DNA of 64,000 nucleotides from assembly GCA_963575745.1 (NCBI GenBank), contig CAUYUJ010008080.1:215700-279699 (forward strand). The letters are read 5' to 3'. A program made the position numbers and the translations under genes. The stretch comes from Prorocentrum cordatum. Its lineage: Eukaryota; Sar; Dinophyceae; Prorocentrales; Prorocentraceae. Under the pieces are notes generated by a model. It did not search any database. It had not been told where the DNA came from and saw nothing but the letters and a program-made list of their open reading frames with translations. Positions 1-10,082 of this stretch are shown here, piece by piece (positions within the stretch are counted from its first letter, which is position 1; every line of letters begins with the position of its first letter).

Positions 1-840
1 CGGCGCCAGTCTGGAATCGTCAGAGATGGTGATGCTCTTCCTCCTCCCCCTCCTTCTACCCAACGCCATGCCAACGCCAGCTAAAGCCTCAGCACCAGGC
101 TCAGAGCAGACCAACCAGACCAGCCAGACCAGATGCAAAAAAAACTGCAATGCAAAAAAACTGCAATGCAAAAAAAACTGTTTTTCGGTCGGAGTCGTTG
201 GCGCTGCCTCCCTGGACCTCCCCTAAACCACTCTCGCCTGAATCCTAAGCTAAAGCCTCAGCACCAGGCTCAGACCAGACCAACCAGACCAGCCAGACCA
301 GATGCAAAAAAAACTGCAATGCAAAAAAAACTGCAATGCAAAAAAACTGCTTTTCGGTCGTCGTCGTTGAAGATGCATCCCTGGACCTCCCCTAAACCAC
401 TCTCGCCCGAATCCTAAGCTAAAGCTTCAGCACAAGGCTCCAACCAGACCAGCCAGACCAGATGCAAAAAAAACTGCAATGCAAAAAAAACTGCAATGCA
501 AAAAAAACTGCTTTTCGGTCGTCGTCGTTGAAGATGCATCCCTGGACCTCCCCTAAACCACTCTCGCCCGAATCCTAAGCTAAAGCTTCAGCACAAGGCT
601 CCAACCAGACCAGCCAGACCAGATGCAAAAAAAACTGCAATGCAAAAAAAACTGCAATTCGGTCGTCGTCGTTGAAAATGCATTCCGGGACCTCCCCTAA
701 ACCACTCTCGCTTGAATCCTAAGCTAAAGCTTTAGCTAAAGCTTCAGCACCAGGCTCAAACCAGACCAGCCCGACAACTCCGACCAGATACAACTCCGAC
801 CAGCTTGTTCTTTGGAAGCTTGGCGTCCCGCCGTGCGCTA
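1..840. repeat. Long direct repeat, copy 1, with four internal tandem units
   Basis: This block recurs almost base for base at 2395-3240. Inside it a unit of about 145-170 bp repeats four times. Each unit has runs of GCAAAAAAAACT, then a TTTTCGGTCGTCGTCGTTG segment, then CCTGGACCTCCCCTAAACC, then AAGCTAAAGC and a CCAGACCAGC tail. The tail links it to the CCAGACCA minisatellite that follows. Open frames here (for example 26-226 and 133-417 on plus) are repeat-derived and I do not call them genes. Seen directly by comparing the two copies. Confidence 0.93.
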
Positions 841-881
841 CACGGCTAAGAACTTTATGTTCTAAGCCGCTCGAGGCGCAA

Positions 882-927
882 AGTTCTTATGCCCCAGCGC
901 CTTACCTTGCTTTGGGGCATAAGAACT
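882..927. repeat. Perfect hairpin, 15-bp stem
   Basis: AGTTCTTATGCCCCA is followed after about 16 bases by its exact reverse complement TGGGGCATAAGAACT. The second long direct repeat lacks it, because that copy diverges just before this point (about 3250). It could be the remains of a foldback element or a cruciform-forming site. No function can be assigned. Confidence 0.8.
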
Positions 928-1027
928 GATATGGCTGCTGATGTTCCTCTCCGCCACCTCAATTCCGCCGCAGTGGGGCTCGACGTTTCAGCGCTTTCGG
1001 TCCCGCGCCCGGTTGCGGCGACGCAAA

Positions 1028-1130
1028 TGGCAGGACGACGACGACGTCGACGACGACGACGACGACGCTGACCACGACGACGACGACGAGAAAATCGAGG
1101 GTGGGGACGAGGACGACGGCGCGACGCGAC
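1028..1130. repeat. ACG/CGA trinucleotide array
   Basis: An imperfect array of ACG/CGA triplets about 100 bp long with a few substitutions. It creates Asp-rich or Arg-rich frames depending on phase, so open frames crossing it are artefacts. Confidence 0.9.
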
Positions 1131-1135
1131 CCGGC

Positions 1136-2285
1136 CAACCAACCTGACGAACCAGACGAACCAGACGAACCAGACCAGCCAGACCAACCAGACCAATCAG
1201 ACCAGCCAGACCAAGCATACCAGCCAGAACCGAACGCGCCAGACTAACCGGGCCAACCAACCAAACCAATTAAAGGAAGTAGACGAAGCAGACCAGCCAG
1301 ACCAAGCAGACCAGGCAGACCAATCAATGAGACCAGACCTGTAGACCAACCGATCAGGCCAGACAGACCAGACCAGACCAGCCAGACCAAACAGACCAGC
1401 CAGACAAGACCAGCTAGACCAGCTACACCAGCCAGACCAACCCCAACCAGACCAGCTTGACGGGCCGGACCAGCCAGACCAACCAACCAGACCAACAAGA
1501 CCAGACCAGCCAGACTAACCAGACCAACCAAACGAAGCAGACCAGCCAGACCAACCAGACCAACCACACCAGCTAGACTAAGCAGACAGCAGAACAAGTA
1601 GACCAAGCAACCAGACCAGCTTGGCCAGTCGATCCGGTCAGGCAGACCAAACCAGACCAGACCAGCCAGACCAACCAGTCCATCCAGAGCAGACCAGACC
1701 AGCCAGACCAGCCAGACCAATCAACCAGACCAGACCACCCAGACGAACCCGACCAGCCAGACCAACGCGACAGACCAACCAGACCAACGAGACCAGCCAG
1801 AGACCAGACAAGACCAACCAGACCAACGAGACCAACGAGAAAAAACATACCAGCCAGACCAAGCAGACCAGCTTGACCAGTCGATCCGGTCAGGCAGACC
1901 AAACCAGACCAGACCAGCCAGACCAACCAGTCCATCCAGAGCATACCAGACCAGCCAGACCAGCCAGACCAATCAACCAGCCAGACCAATCAATGAGACC
2001 AACCAGACGAAACCAGCTAGACCAACGAGACCAACGAGCAAAAAAACAGCCAGACCAAGCAGACCAGCTAGACCAACCAGACCGACCAGACCAGCCAGAC
2101 CAATTAGACCAGCCTGGCGAACCAGACCGATAAAGCAACCCGAACCAGACAAACCGAACCAATCGGACGTACCACACCAGACGAACCAGACCAACGAGGT
2201 GAACTACTCGACCAACCAGTCGACGCGAGACCAGCCAGACCAGACCAGACTAACACGACCAGAGTAACAAGACCAGGATCGAGGA
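1136..2285. repeat. CCAGACCA minisatellite, about 1.15 kb
   Basis: The block is built almost only from CCAGACCA, CCAACCAGA and CCAGCCAGA words about 9-10 bp long. A higher-order copy is present: 1614-1728 recurs at 1866-1980, offset 252 bp, with a few changes. The lack of stops gives Trp/Ser/Gly/Leu/Val-rich minus frames and Asp/Gln/Pro-rich plus frames that are repeat artefacts. It lies between the two copies of the long direct repeat, whose unit tails carry the same words, so the array may have expanded from those tails. Confidence 0.92.
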
Positions 2286-2394
2286 GCGGCCGCGTTTTTT
2301 CTCGACCTGGGCCGTTGTGGAGTACAGCTAAGTAAGCTCCATCGCCGAGCAGCGCCGCGCTGGGGGTCCATGCGTGACCACGTACCCCCCCAGA

Positions 2395-3250
2395 CGGCGC
2401 CAGTCTGGAATCGTCAGAGATGGTGATGCTCTTCCTCCTCCCCCTCCTTCTACCCAACGCCATGCCAACGCCAGCTAAAGCCTCAGCACCAGGCTCAGAG
2501 CAGACCAACCAGACCAGCCAGACCAGATGCAAAAAAAACTGCAATGCAAAAAAAACTGCAATGCAAAAAAAACTGCTTTTCGGTCGGAGTCGTTGGCGCT
2601 GCCTCCCTGGACCTCCCCTAAACCACTCTCGCCTGAATCCTAAGCTAAAGCCTCAGCACCAGGCTCAGACCAGACCAACCAGACCAGCCAGACCAGATGC
2701 AAAAAAAACTGCAATGCAAAAAAAACTGCAATGCAAAAAAAACTGCTTTTCGGTCGTCGTCGTTGAAGATGCATCCCTGGACCTCCCCTAAACCACTCTC
2801 GCCCGAATCCTAAGCTAAAGCTTCAGCACAAGGCTCCAACCAGACCAGCCAGACCAGATGCAAAAAAAACTGCAATGCAAAAAAAACTGCAATGCAAAAA
2901 AAACTGCTTTTCGGTCGTCGTCGTTGAAGATGCATCCCTGGACCTCCCCTAAACCACTCTCGCCCGAATCCTAAGCTAAAGCTTCAGCACAAGGCTCCAA
3001 CCAGACCAGCCAGACCAGATGCAAAAAAAACTGCAATGCAAAAAAAACTGCAATTCGGTCGTCGTCGTTGAAAATGCATTCCGGGACCTCCCCTAAACCA
3101 CTCTCGCTTGAATCCTAAGCTAAAGCTTTAGCTAAAGCTTCAGCACCAGGCTCAAACCAGACCAGCCCGACAACTCCGACCAGATACAACTCCGACCAGC
3201 TTGTTCTTTGGAAGCTTGGCGTCCCGCCGTGCGCTACACGGCTAAGAACT
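2395..3250. repeat. Long direct repeat, copy 2
   Basis: Near-identical to 1-840, including the four internal units and the end TTGGAAGCTTGGCGTCCCGC. Copy 2 diverges after CTAAGAACTTTAT and lacks the hairpin. The near identity means a recent duplication or homogenisation. Together with the minisatellite between them the region has the form R-array-R. Confidence 0.93.
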
Positions 3251-3486
3251 TTATTTATGTCGATGTTCGTTCCCCTACAGTTGGAACTAACGAGGCCCTC
3301 CGCCGGCCAAAACGAAGAGCATCCAAGGTACTTCCCCCCAGGGTGCACAAGAACACCCCACAAACACGAAGAATATGAGGGTACCCTCGCCGAGCCGACC
3401 TCGATCACATGCCTCGGTCCGACTGTGTCCTTTATGCCCAGAAGAGACGAACAACGCCAGGAAGGGCTGCCGTAGCCTCCACTAGA
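3251..3486. other. Unique spacer, no recognisable gene
   Basis: A stretch with no tandem repeat. Short open frames exist on both strands (plus 3257-3475, minus 3115-3408) but neither shows a motif I recognise. Confidence 0.5.
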
Positions 3487-3710
3487 GGCCTCCTGGATGG
3501 GATCCGACTAGATGGGGTCGAAAGATCGCGCCGCATCGCCGATGCATCGCCGATGTGTCGGCGATGTCTTGGCGACGTCGGCGATGCATCGGCGACGACG
3601 GCGTAGGGAAACACGGGCTCCACATCGGGCTGCATCGCCAATGCATCGGCGACATCGGCGATGCGGCGCGATCCTCCGACCTAATCCACTCCGACCCCGT
3701 CTTGGAGGCC
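3487..3710. mobile_element. Palindromic TIR element, family A, copy A1
   Basis: The ends are inverted repeats. The left begins GGCCTCCTGGATGG and continues to GATCGCGCCGCATCGCC; the right, reverse-complemented, begins GGCCTCCAAGAC and also reaches GGATCGCGCCGCATCGCC. The interior is made of CGCCGATGCATCGGCG words, GACGTCGGCG, and an asymmetric core GGGCTCCACATCGGGC. Four more copies are in the window (9564, 10083, 35149, 36338). No coding capacity; MITE-like non-autonomous element by structure. Open frames rich in MHRRCIGD come from this element. Confidence 0.82.
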
Positions 3711-3965
3711 CAGATCCCACTGGCCCTCCTCCAACGGGTGGACACAAGCCACGAGGCGGGAGGTGCCGGCCCCGGGGCTTCTTCTACGACCCAGACCCTT
3801 TCGGCGCAGGGGGCTGCCCTGGCGCGGCGGCGCCCAGCATCGCGCGCTGCCTGGCCAAAGCTGGGTGCCCGCACCCCGGGGGCGCGCTCGGGCAAGGACG
3901 GCACTGGGCAGGGAAGTGGGGAGGAGTTGGGAGCGGCCAAAAGGGGGTGTCCAAGAGGGGGGGTG
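3711..3965. other. GC-rich unique spacer
   Basis: High-GC sequence open in several frames on both strands because stops are rare at this composition. No domain or repeat recognised. Confidence 0.4.
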
Positions 3966-4112
3966 CAAATCATGACCAGCGGCATGTGCGCGGCCCAGCG
4001 GGGGGGCCAGGGATGTAATGAAATAAGAAGAGGCGCCATAAAATCTGGGGAAATATCATGGCCCCCGCCATGATATCCCCCCCCCCTAGTCATCACCCCT
4101 CTTTTCTGCCCC
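3966..4112. repeat. Dispersed repeat family H, copy 1
   Basis: Shares CGGCATGTGCGCGGCCC, GAAGAGGCGCCAT and a palindrome ATATCATGGC-cccc-GCCATGATAT (4054-4077) with 55974-56118 and 61016-61160, and more weakly with 31063-31135. In the 55 and 61 kb copies it lies directly downstream of a family D palindrome. Confidence 0.75.
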
Positions 4113-4345
4113 CGAAGGAGGGGTGGGAGGGATCAATCAGAATCGAATCGGAACATCGAGCCGGAAAGGAGCGCGCGCTGGATCGAGCTGCATCGGCTCG
4201 GGGTCGGAATCGGATCGGGTCGGCGGTGCCAAGATGCACGACAGCGCCCTTCGCATATCGAATCGGATCGGGCCGACAACAACCGATACCGAATCGGATC
4301 GGAATTGGTGCGGGGGGGAGAAAAAGGGGAGGCATGATGGGGAGG
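4113..4345. repeat. GATCGG-rich degenerate repeat
   Basis: Recurrent AATCGGATCGG words, some in inverted orientation. Similar words occur near 34915-34990. Irregular spacing; no coding signal. Confidence 0.5.
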
Positions 4346-4597
4346 GGGGAGGGGATGCAGAGGAGGATACATGATGATGCTGATGCTGATTATCATGATG
4401 CCGCTGATGCTTATTACGATTATGATACCACGATGCTGGCAAGACGATGGCCATCAAGCAGAAAAAAAGGAAAGCACCGGGATCGTCAAACACGACTCCA
4501 GATGAAAAGTCTGCCTCGGATCGATAGTTCATTTGGGCCCATGCATAACACGTCGAGCCGCCTGATGTCTGGGGGGGGGATGTGTGAGAGGAAAAGG

Positions 4598-4702
4598 AGG
4601 AAAACGAGGAGGATGAGGACGAGGAGGAGGAGGAGGACGAAGAGGAGGAGGAGGAGGAGGAGGAGGAGGAGGAGGAGGAGGAGGAGGAGGAGGAGGAGAC
4701 GG
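4598..4702. repeat. GGA/GAG polypurine array
   Basis: About 100 bp of nearly uninterrupted GGA triplets. Mirror-symmetric polypurine of this kind can form triplex DNA in vitro (established). All Arg-, Glu- or Ser-rich frames here are artefacts. Confidence 0.95.
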
Positions 4703-5105
4703 CGCGGAGCTTGTGGAGGGGAGGGTGGAGTAGCACCTTCGCCGACAGACCTCGAAGGCTTCGCTTCATTCTTGCTCTTTTAACGTGCGCTGACACCTGC
4801 TGTAATAAAACATGACTACCCCGTTTGAGAACTTCGACGCACCCAAACCTTCTCGCGGGCAGATCCACTCATTATTGAGCGGCATAGTCAGATTCACTCA
4901 TATCCGTGATTGCTCGCGCGCAGACTCATGGATACGCGGCCCCTCATATCCAGACTGGCTCATGCAAGAACTCTGACGCCCACGCATCCACTCGCGCCCA
5001 GACCCGTTTCTACTCAGCTGCTGACGCCCACATCAATCGTAGCCGCACTTGCTCACTCACACGCGCCCTCTTTATGTTCAGACTTCACCCACGTCTAGAC
5101 ACTCA
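4703..5105. other. Unique spacer with CACTCA/CAGACT words
   Basis: Between the polypurine array and the retroelement, 4865-5110 is rich in irregular ACTCAT and CAGACT words, like a longer tract at 15560-15830. No gene recognised. Confidence 0.4.
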
Positions 5106-5109
5106 TACT

Positions 5110-5700
5110 GAAGTTCGCTTGCGTTCAGACGCCCGAGCGTGCGGCAATCTCTGAGAGCGCGGCGAATGCTGCGAACGAGAGCCCGACCTTCGAGAACCAC
5201 GACGTGCTTTGCTCGACCCCATCCACTGCTCGACGCCACTTGCCAAGCATCGTCGGCCATCCCCCGGGGCGCGCCCTGGACTGGCGAGGCCGTCTTGGGG
5301 CCCGACGACGGGGTGGAAGGATGGGGCTCCGTGTCCAAATCGAAGCAGCCGCGCGGCCGCGCAGCAAGCTCGCCTGGCCATGCAGCCCCGCGGACCGCCG
5401 GCCGTCGCTCTCCCGGCCCAACTCTCGCACCCGGTCGATCGGCACCTCGCGATGAACCGCTCCCCGGCCCTGTTCGCTCGCATCCGTGGCGCGCCCGCGC
5501 CTCCCACTCGGGCCGGGATCGGCCCGCCGGGCCGGCAGTGGACTGACTGCCCATCGGAGCTCTCGTCGAACTCCGCCCGTCAGAGGCCGAACGACATCGC
5601 GATACTTAGGTGCGAAGCGATACGCCTGCCTACGAGCCAGACCCGCGAAAATGACGCGACCTACGATCTTGCTTACCTGTGTGCCGGCGGCCGCGCCCGT
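5110..5700 (-). pseudogene. RT connection and RNase H-like region
   Basis: In the minus frame starting at 5820, KIVGRVIFAGLARRQAYRF, then RRELRWAVSPLP, then ATDASEQGRGAV follow in order; the last resembles the A-S-D-A-S-x-x-G-x-G motif that begins RNase H-like domains. In the minus frame starting at 5554, KHVVVLEGRALVRSIRRALR and RLNASEL resemble the H-I-x-x-L-E-x-R-A and L-x-D-N/S motifs of the same fold, the second with its Asp replaced. One frame change separates the two parts. No recombinase follows before 5110. Confidence 0.72.
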
Positions 5701-5829
5701 TTCAAGCATAGCATGAGATGCCGACCATCGAGCGCCAGAGCCTCCGAGACTCGGGCCGCGCGACCCCGCCCTCTCCTGCAAAGACCCAACCGAAGCTTGC
5801 AGGAGACCTGGGGGCCTCATCGGGCACGT

Positions 5830-6490
5830 GGAGGGGGGGGCCCGGGGCAGCCTGTGGAAGCGACTCCGTCGCCCGGGCGAGGAGCTCGTTGGCCCGCTCG
5901 ACGGAGGTGGCCAAGCCTAGCACATTATCCACGCACTCGAGATGTACTCCGTCGACCAGACGGTCCTCTTCCCATGGCCCCGCGCGCTCTCCCAACCTAT
6001 GTTCGCGCGCTCTCCGACAGAAAACCAGGGCGTGAGGCCCCATGGACAGCGCGGCAAAACGCGGTCTCACCCGCTCGCGCGGCCCGGTCGACCGTCCTCG
6101 GAGCTCAGAGACTCCGAGGCACCCAGCCCTGACGCGCGGGGGCGAAACAAAGGGGCAGAGGTCCAGGGGGGGCCCAGCATGTAAAATGCATCGCGTATAT
6201 CCACGTCTGAGACCCAGAGGTCCTCGCCCCCCGGTAGCTCCAAGCAGGCTAGACTGGCTCCCGACGCGAGGTCCACGTGTTCGGGGCCCTCAGAATGAAA
6301 GTTGCTAGATCTACAGTCAACAGCGAGTCTCTGCCTGCCATTATTTTCCCACGCCGTGAAAATGCAAATGCCCGCCTCTTCTCGCGCCGCGACTGTGTCT
6401 GGGGCCAGATCGAGCACCCCAGCTTCCAATATCCGACGAACAAGCTGCGCCCGACGCGATGGCCGCCGAACGGCGGGGTCGAGATGGGGC
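5830..6490 (-). pseudogene. Reverse transcriptase domain, frameshifted
   Basis: The minus frame starting at 6717 holds HLDPAVRRP, LVRRILEAGVLDL, GICIFTAWENNGRQRLAVDC, then RSSN, then LWVSDVDIRDAFY. This is the RT fingers followed by motif A, whose metal-binding Asp in D-I-R-D-A-F-Y lies at about 6199-6201. A different frame (start 6070) continues with FAALSMGPHALVFC, matching motif B (L-P-M-G-W-S), then HLECVDNVLGLATS, motif C, with VDN in place of the usual xDD at about 5924-5935. Downstream is PLHVPDEAP and FGWVFAG. The frame break between motifs A and B, about 130 bp, makes it non-functional as it stands. Confidence 0.85.
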
Positions 6491-6849
6491 AAGGAGGAAC
6501 TCGCGCTAACCTTCCGCTCTGCAGCAAGTCGACTTGGCAAAACCTCGCTGTCTAGAAAAGCTCTGCAAAGAGAGCGGCCGGTCCGTCCGAGGAATTCCTC
6601 GAGAGGGCGCGGCTGTGCGCCCGCCGAGGGGGGCGAGGCGAAGTCGGAATTCAAAGGCGCCAGCGCCTGGGGCTCGCCGCCCCCGCAAGCCGAGAAGACC
6701 TGCAACTCCCCGCGCACGCGGGCGTACCCTCGTGGTCAGGCAGTCGAGTAGCCCTGGGCGCGCGCTGCTTGGGGACTGGCCCCCTTGCCAAGAGGGCCTG
6801 TGCCTCATCCAAGGGCTACTTGGCGCAGGTCTGCTGTTGCTCCCTGCTC

Positions 6850-7950
6850 GTGTCGGGGATTGTCCCAGTGGTGCTCGATGGGCAGCGCCCTCCGATAGAC
6901 GATTTGTGACGATCTCATCGCCCACGACGGTGTCCACCTGGCTTGTCGAGCCCCGAGTCTCGACGATCTTGCCCTGCGTCTCGTGCTCCCGCGCGCCGAC
7001 GCCTGCGTCCTTCAACTGGTAGGCCACGCACCACTTGTCCGAGCGGGACGGCTTCGCACCAATGTCAGCGATCGCCTCTTCCTGGCAGTCCACGCTCGCC
7101 GACGACCGAGGACGCCCTGTCCCCGCAGCGACGTCGACCACCGCCAGGGTGCGAGCGTCGCTCCCGCGGTACTCCTTCTGCGACACCTCGCTGTGTGCCA
7201 TGAGCGCCGCGAAGACCGAGTAGCCGCTCGCCAGCGTCGCCACAGGCCGCCGCCGCGAGTTCCCACCCAGGGTGGGGGCTCCAGCGACGACGGCGTCCAG
7301 GGCGCCGTCGCTGGCCATCGGGCCGGGGTGGTCCTCGGCTGCCCTCCGGCTCCACCCGGGCGGCGGGGCCCCAGGCGCGGGTACCCCCACGGGGGGCTTG
7401 CCTGGGATCGCCGGGGAGCGGGCGGGTTGCGCGGGAGCGGCGGCGGCCCCAGCGGCTGCGGGCGGCGGCGCGGCGGGCGCCGCCGGAGGAACCCTCCCGG
7501 GGCCAGGTGGTGCATGCCCCGCCGCCGCTGGGGGACCCGACGCGGCCGCGATGGGCAGCGGCGCGCCCGCGACGCCTGGGGCCCGCAACGGACGGGGGGC
7601 AGGGCGCGTCTGGGCTGTGCGCCATCACGGCCGCCATCGCCAGGAAGGGGTCGAACACGTCGCCTGGCATTGGGGCCCTCGCCCCGACAGCGGTGATGTC
7701 TGACGACGTCCCGAGCCTCTCCGTTTCCACGCAGGTCGCGTCGAGCATGGTAGCATGGTCGTCCCCTCGAACCCCGTCGAGGTCGTCGCGGCAGCGGGTA
7801 GACCGAGGCCTGCGGGGCGCTGGGCGGCGACGGCCTGCGCGCAGCACCGAAAACCACCCGGACGATGGTGTCTCCCAGCGGGCTGGGCCACACGCCCTCC
7901 TCGTACACGTCGGGGTCCGCCGCGCCGATCAGGAGAACGTCCAAATCACT
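6850..7950 (-). pseudogene. Gag-like region of the 5.1-8.2 kb retroelement
   Basis: The minus frame ending at 6506 carries DARTLAVVDVAAGTGR, then DKWCVAYQLKDAGVGAREHE, then QVDTVVGDEIVTNRLSEGAA. The spacing of these motifs resembles gag-like proteins upstream of RT in dinoflagellate retroelements, from memory of the family. Upstream in another frame, DPDVYEEGVWPSPLGDTIV (about 7940-7880) resembles the N-terminal part of the same proteins. Between them lies a Pro/Ala-rich low-complexity linker (about 7590-7350). Frames do not join without shifts. No zinc knuckle was seen. A host gene is possible but the adjacent RT argues against it. Confidence 0.55.
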
Positions 7951-8210
7951 CGCCGAACCCCCCGAGCGTCGGCACCCGACCCCCCAGCGCTGGTGATGCA
8001 CCGGGGGCCCCGCAACTGCGCCCAGTTCGTAGGTCCACTCCTGGCCCTGCTGCGGCCGGAGCGCCATCACCGTACCCGTCGCCGACATCAGGAGGATCCC
8101 CAGACCCTGCAACGCAGGACGGCTCATGGCGGAGGCGGCAATGCCACAGGCCCCACAGAGACATCGCGCCTGCCCGCCGCCCCCGACGAAGCCCGCAAGG
8201 GCGGCGCCCC

Positions 8211-8268
8211 ACGCCCCGTCAGCGAAAGCCAGCGAGCCCACGCCCCGTCAGCGAAAGCCAGCGAGCCC
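8211..8268. repeat. 29-bp tandem duplication
   Basis: ACGCCCCGTCAGCGAAAGCC plus nine bases occurs at 8211 and again at 8240, giving two adjacent copies with no difference over the unit. Confidence 0.85.
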
Positions 8269-8569
8269 CACGCGGGGACAGGCGGAGCCCCTGGGCCGAC
8301 CAGCAACGCGGGGATCTCGGGAACTCGCGACAATGGGGCACGGCAGGGCACTGCGGCACCTCAGGACAGCGGCTGGCCCAGAAGAGCGAGACGAGTCTCA
8401 CTCAGCGCACCGCCCCCGTGCGAGGAAGTCCGCCAGCCCCGCACACATCCATGGCTGGAGACTGCCAAGGGTAGCCACAATAGCACAAGCCCTTGAGCTT
8501 AAACGGATACGGAATGCGGCCACTCGCTGATGTTTCGATGCGCTCTTCAGTAAACAGATACACACATCT

Positions 8570-8702
8570 ATATATATATATATATAACGCAGCAGAGTTT
8601 GCTCAACATCGATTGCACAGCAGACCTTGCTAGAAACACATGTTAACACAGCAGAGTTTGCTCAACATCGATTGCACACCAGACCTTGCTAGAAACACAT
8701 GT
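8570..8702. repeat. TA microsatellite and 59-bp tandem pair
   Basis: A short (TA)n run at about 8571-8586 leads into two 59-bp copies (8585-8643, 8644-8702) that begin TAACRCAGCAGAGTTTGCTC and differ at two positions. Another TA-rich run lies at about 8727-8747. This AT-rich stretch contrasts with the surrounding GC-rich DNA. Confidence 0.88.
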
Positions 8703-8947
8703 TTTTCGTTTCTACGCTGGTGTGTGTATATATCTATATATATATGTACAACTCACTGCTTCCCCTTGGGAGCGCCAGGCTGTGGTGCTGCCTGATTGGA
8801 CAACTGTCGTGCCAATGCTTCTTGTCGTCTCTCTCTCTCTCGTCCCGTCTCGTGCTTCTTGTCTCTTGTCTCTTCATCTCTGTCTCCTTTTCCTCACGTC
8901 CCCGCGCCGTGACAAACAACACGACGGACTTTCGCCATACTCTGTTA
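8703..8947. other. Spacer, no gene seen
   Basis: AT-richer sequence with a CT-dinucleotide run at about 8829-8843. No recognisable gene or element. Confidence 0.4.
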
Positions 8948-9030
8948 TTGAAGGCCCTTGCTGGGCACCAAGACCGTAACAAGAACGACTCAGGATGAAC
9001 CGCCAGTCCTGGGGAAGTGGTTTAGATTCT
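8948..9030 (+). repeat. Dispersed J-family repeat
   Basis: Contains the family words GGCCCTTGCTGGGCACCAAGA, then AACGACTCAGGATGAA and TCCTGGGGAA. The consensus is roughly GGCCCTCGCCGGGCC, then CCGTCAAAAACGACTCAGG, then GTCCCGGGGAA. Many copies on both strands suggest a retroposed short element, but no RNA polymerase III promoter or tail was identified. Confidence 0.6.
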
Positions 9031-9563
9031 GGTGGGTCCACGTGGCAAACAAAAACGCGACGTCGGAGGTCTGGCTTAGGTTGTCGGTTGGGGGTGTCCG
9101 TGGCGCCGAGGCTTGCGCCCTGGGGGATTGCCCCTCAGCTCCCTGGCCGCTCGACGTTGCCTCGGGATTCCCACGCGCAGGGACGCTACCTGGCGGCGAA
9201 GAGGGCCCAAGAGGCAAGAGATGGCCCAAGACGGCCGACCATGGCTCAAGGCGGCCACAGGACTGTCCAAGAAGGCCCGAACAGCCGACCCAGAGGGCCC
9301 CACGGCGATCTGATGAGGCATTGCGTGATATACCGCCTTCAGATGTTGCGATGTCTTCAACTTGTCGCCCGATTTGCTCTCACGATGCTCCGTCGGGGGC
9401 CCAAACCAGAGGTACCCCAGACCGCGGTTATCCAGGATAAGTCGGGCGTCCAACCCTCTCGAATCATCAGGGCTGGTGCAACTACAAATTCGCGCCTCGG
9501 GGGCCCAAACCGGAGCTACCCCAGACCGCAGTTGTCCCGGGTAACTCGGGCGTCCAAGCTAGG
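9031..9563. other. Unique sequence with two family E fragments
   Basis: At about 9427-9474 the reverse complement matches the CCTGATGATTCGGGGCTC...GGACGCCCGA part of the 22.4 kb palindromes, and at about 9530-9558 there is CCCGGGTAACTCGGGCGTCC. The rest shows no gene. Confidence 0.5.
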
Positions 9564-9758
9564 AAGGCCTCCTAGATGGGGTCCGAGTAGATGGGGTCGA
9601 CGGGTCGCGCCGCATCGCCAATGCATCGGCGATGCATCGGCGACGTCGGCGATGCATCGGCGACGTCGGCGTGCGGAAACACGGGCTCCACATCGAGCCG
9701 CATCGTCGATGCATCGACGATGCGGCGCGATCCTCCGACCCCACCTGCTCGGGAAGCC
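9564..9758. mobile_element. Palindromic TIR element, family A, copy A2
   Basis: Left end AGGCCTCCTAGATGGGGTCC, then GGGTCGCGCCGCATCGCC; interior CGGCGATGCATCGGCGACG and core GGGCTCCACATCGAGCC; right arm CGATGCGGCGCGATCCTCCG. The outermost right end is eroded (TCGGGAAGCCC instead of TAGGAGGCC). Confidence 0.8.
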
Positions 9759-9985
9759 CAGCTCCCAGTGTGGGGCCGATGGCGGGGTCGTGGCAGGCCG
9801 GACCTTGGGCAGCCGGACCTCGCGCGTGACGGTCTGGAAGGCGCCGCGGAGCCGCGAGGCCAGCCCGTCCTGGTCTCTCGCGGCGGGGCAGGGGCGGGCG
9901 CCAGGGCAGGGGGGGGGGGGGAGCGAGCGAGGCGTGGGCGGCAGCGGGGGAGGACGTGGGCCCCTCGCGCTGCAGAGCAGTCGCG
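9759..9985. other. GC-rich spacer
   Basis: Contains a poly-G run at about 9909-9921 and no recognisable gene. Long minus frames crossing it come from the family A elements on either side. Confidence 0.4.
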
Positions 9986-9987
9986 AC

Positions 9988-10082
9988 GGGAGGCCCTTCG
10001 CGATTCTCGGCCTCTGGGGGCCCTCGCCGGGCCCCAGAACCGTCAAAAACAACTCAGGACGAAGGACTGGTCCCGGGGGAGG
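9988..10082 (+). repeat. Dispersed J-family repeat
   Basis: Has GGGGGCCCTCGCCGGGCCCC, ACCGTCAAAAACAACTCAGG and ACTGGTCCCGGGGG in order, close to the consensus. It runs straight into the left arm of family A copy A3. Confidence 0.75.

Larger units (their letters stand above)
5110..8240 (-). mobile_element. Degenerate retroelement with gag-like, RT and RNase H-like regions
   Basis: Read on minus, recognisable segments follow one another in different frames. There is a gag-like part (about 8000-6800), RT fingers and motif A (about 6490-6175), RT motif B/C (about 6060-5830), a connection segment with ATDASE (about 5680-5470) and an RNase H-like segment (about 5220-5130). Adjacent segments need frame changes, so this is a decayed copy. 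No LTRs, terminal repeats or recombinase were recognised, so the class stays open. Gag-RT-RNase H order with the HVVVLEGRAL motif recalls DIRS-like or related protist elements; that is inference. Confidence 0.82.

Noticed and set aside
1244-2194. Minus frames rich in Trp-Ser-Gly and Leu-Val-Gly
   Set aside because: Translation of the CCAGACCA minisatellite; no complexity beyond the DNA repeat.
5209-6132. 307-codon plus frame across the retroelement
   Set aside because: It is antisense to the RT and RNase H segments and is open because of high GC.
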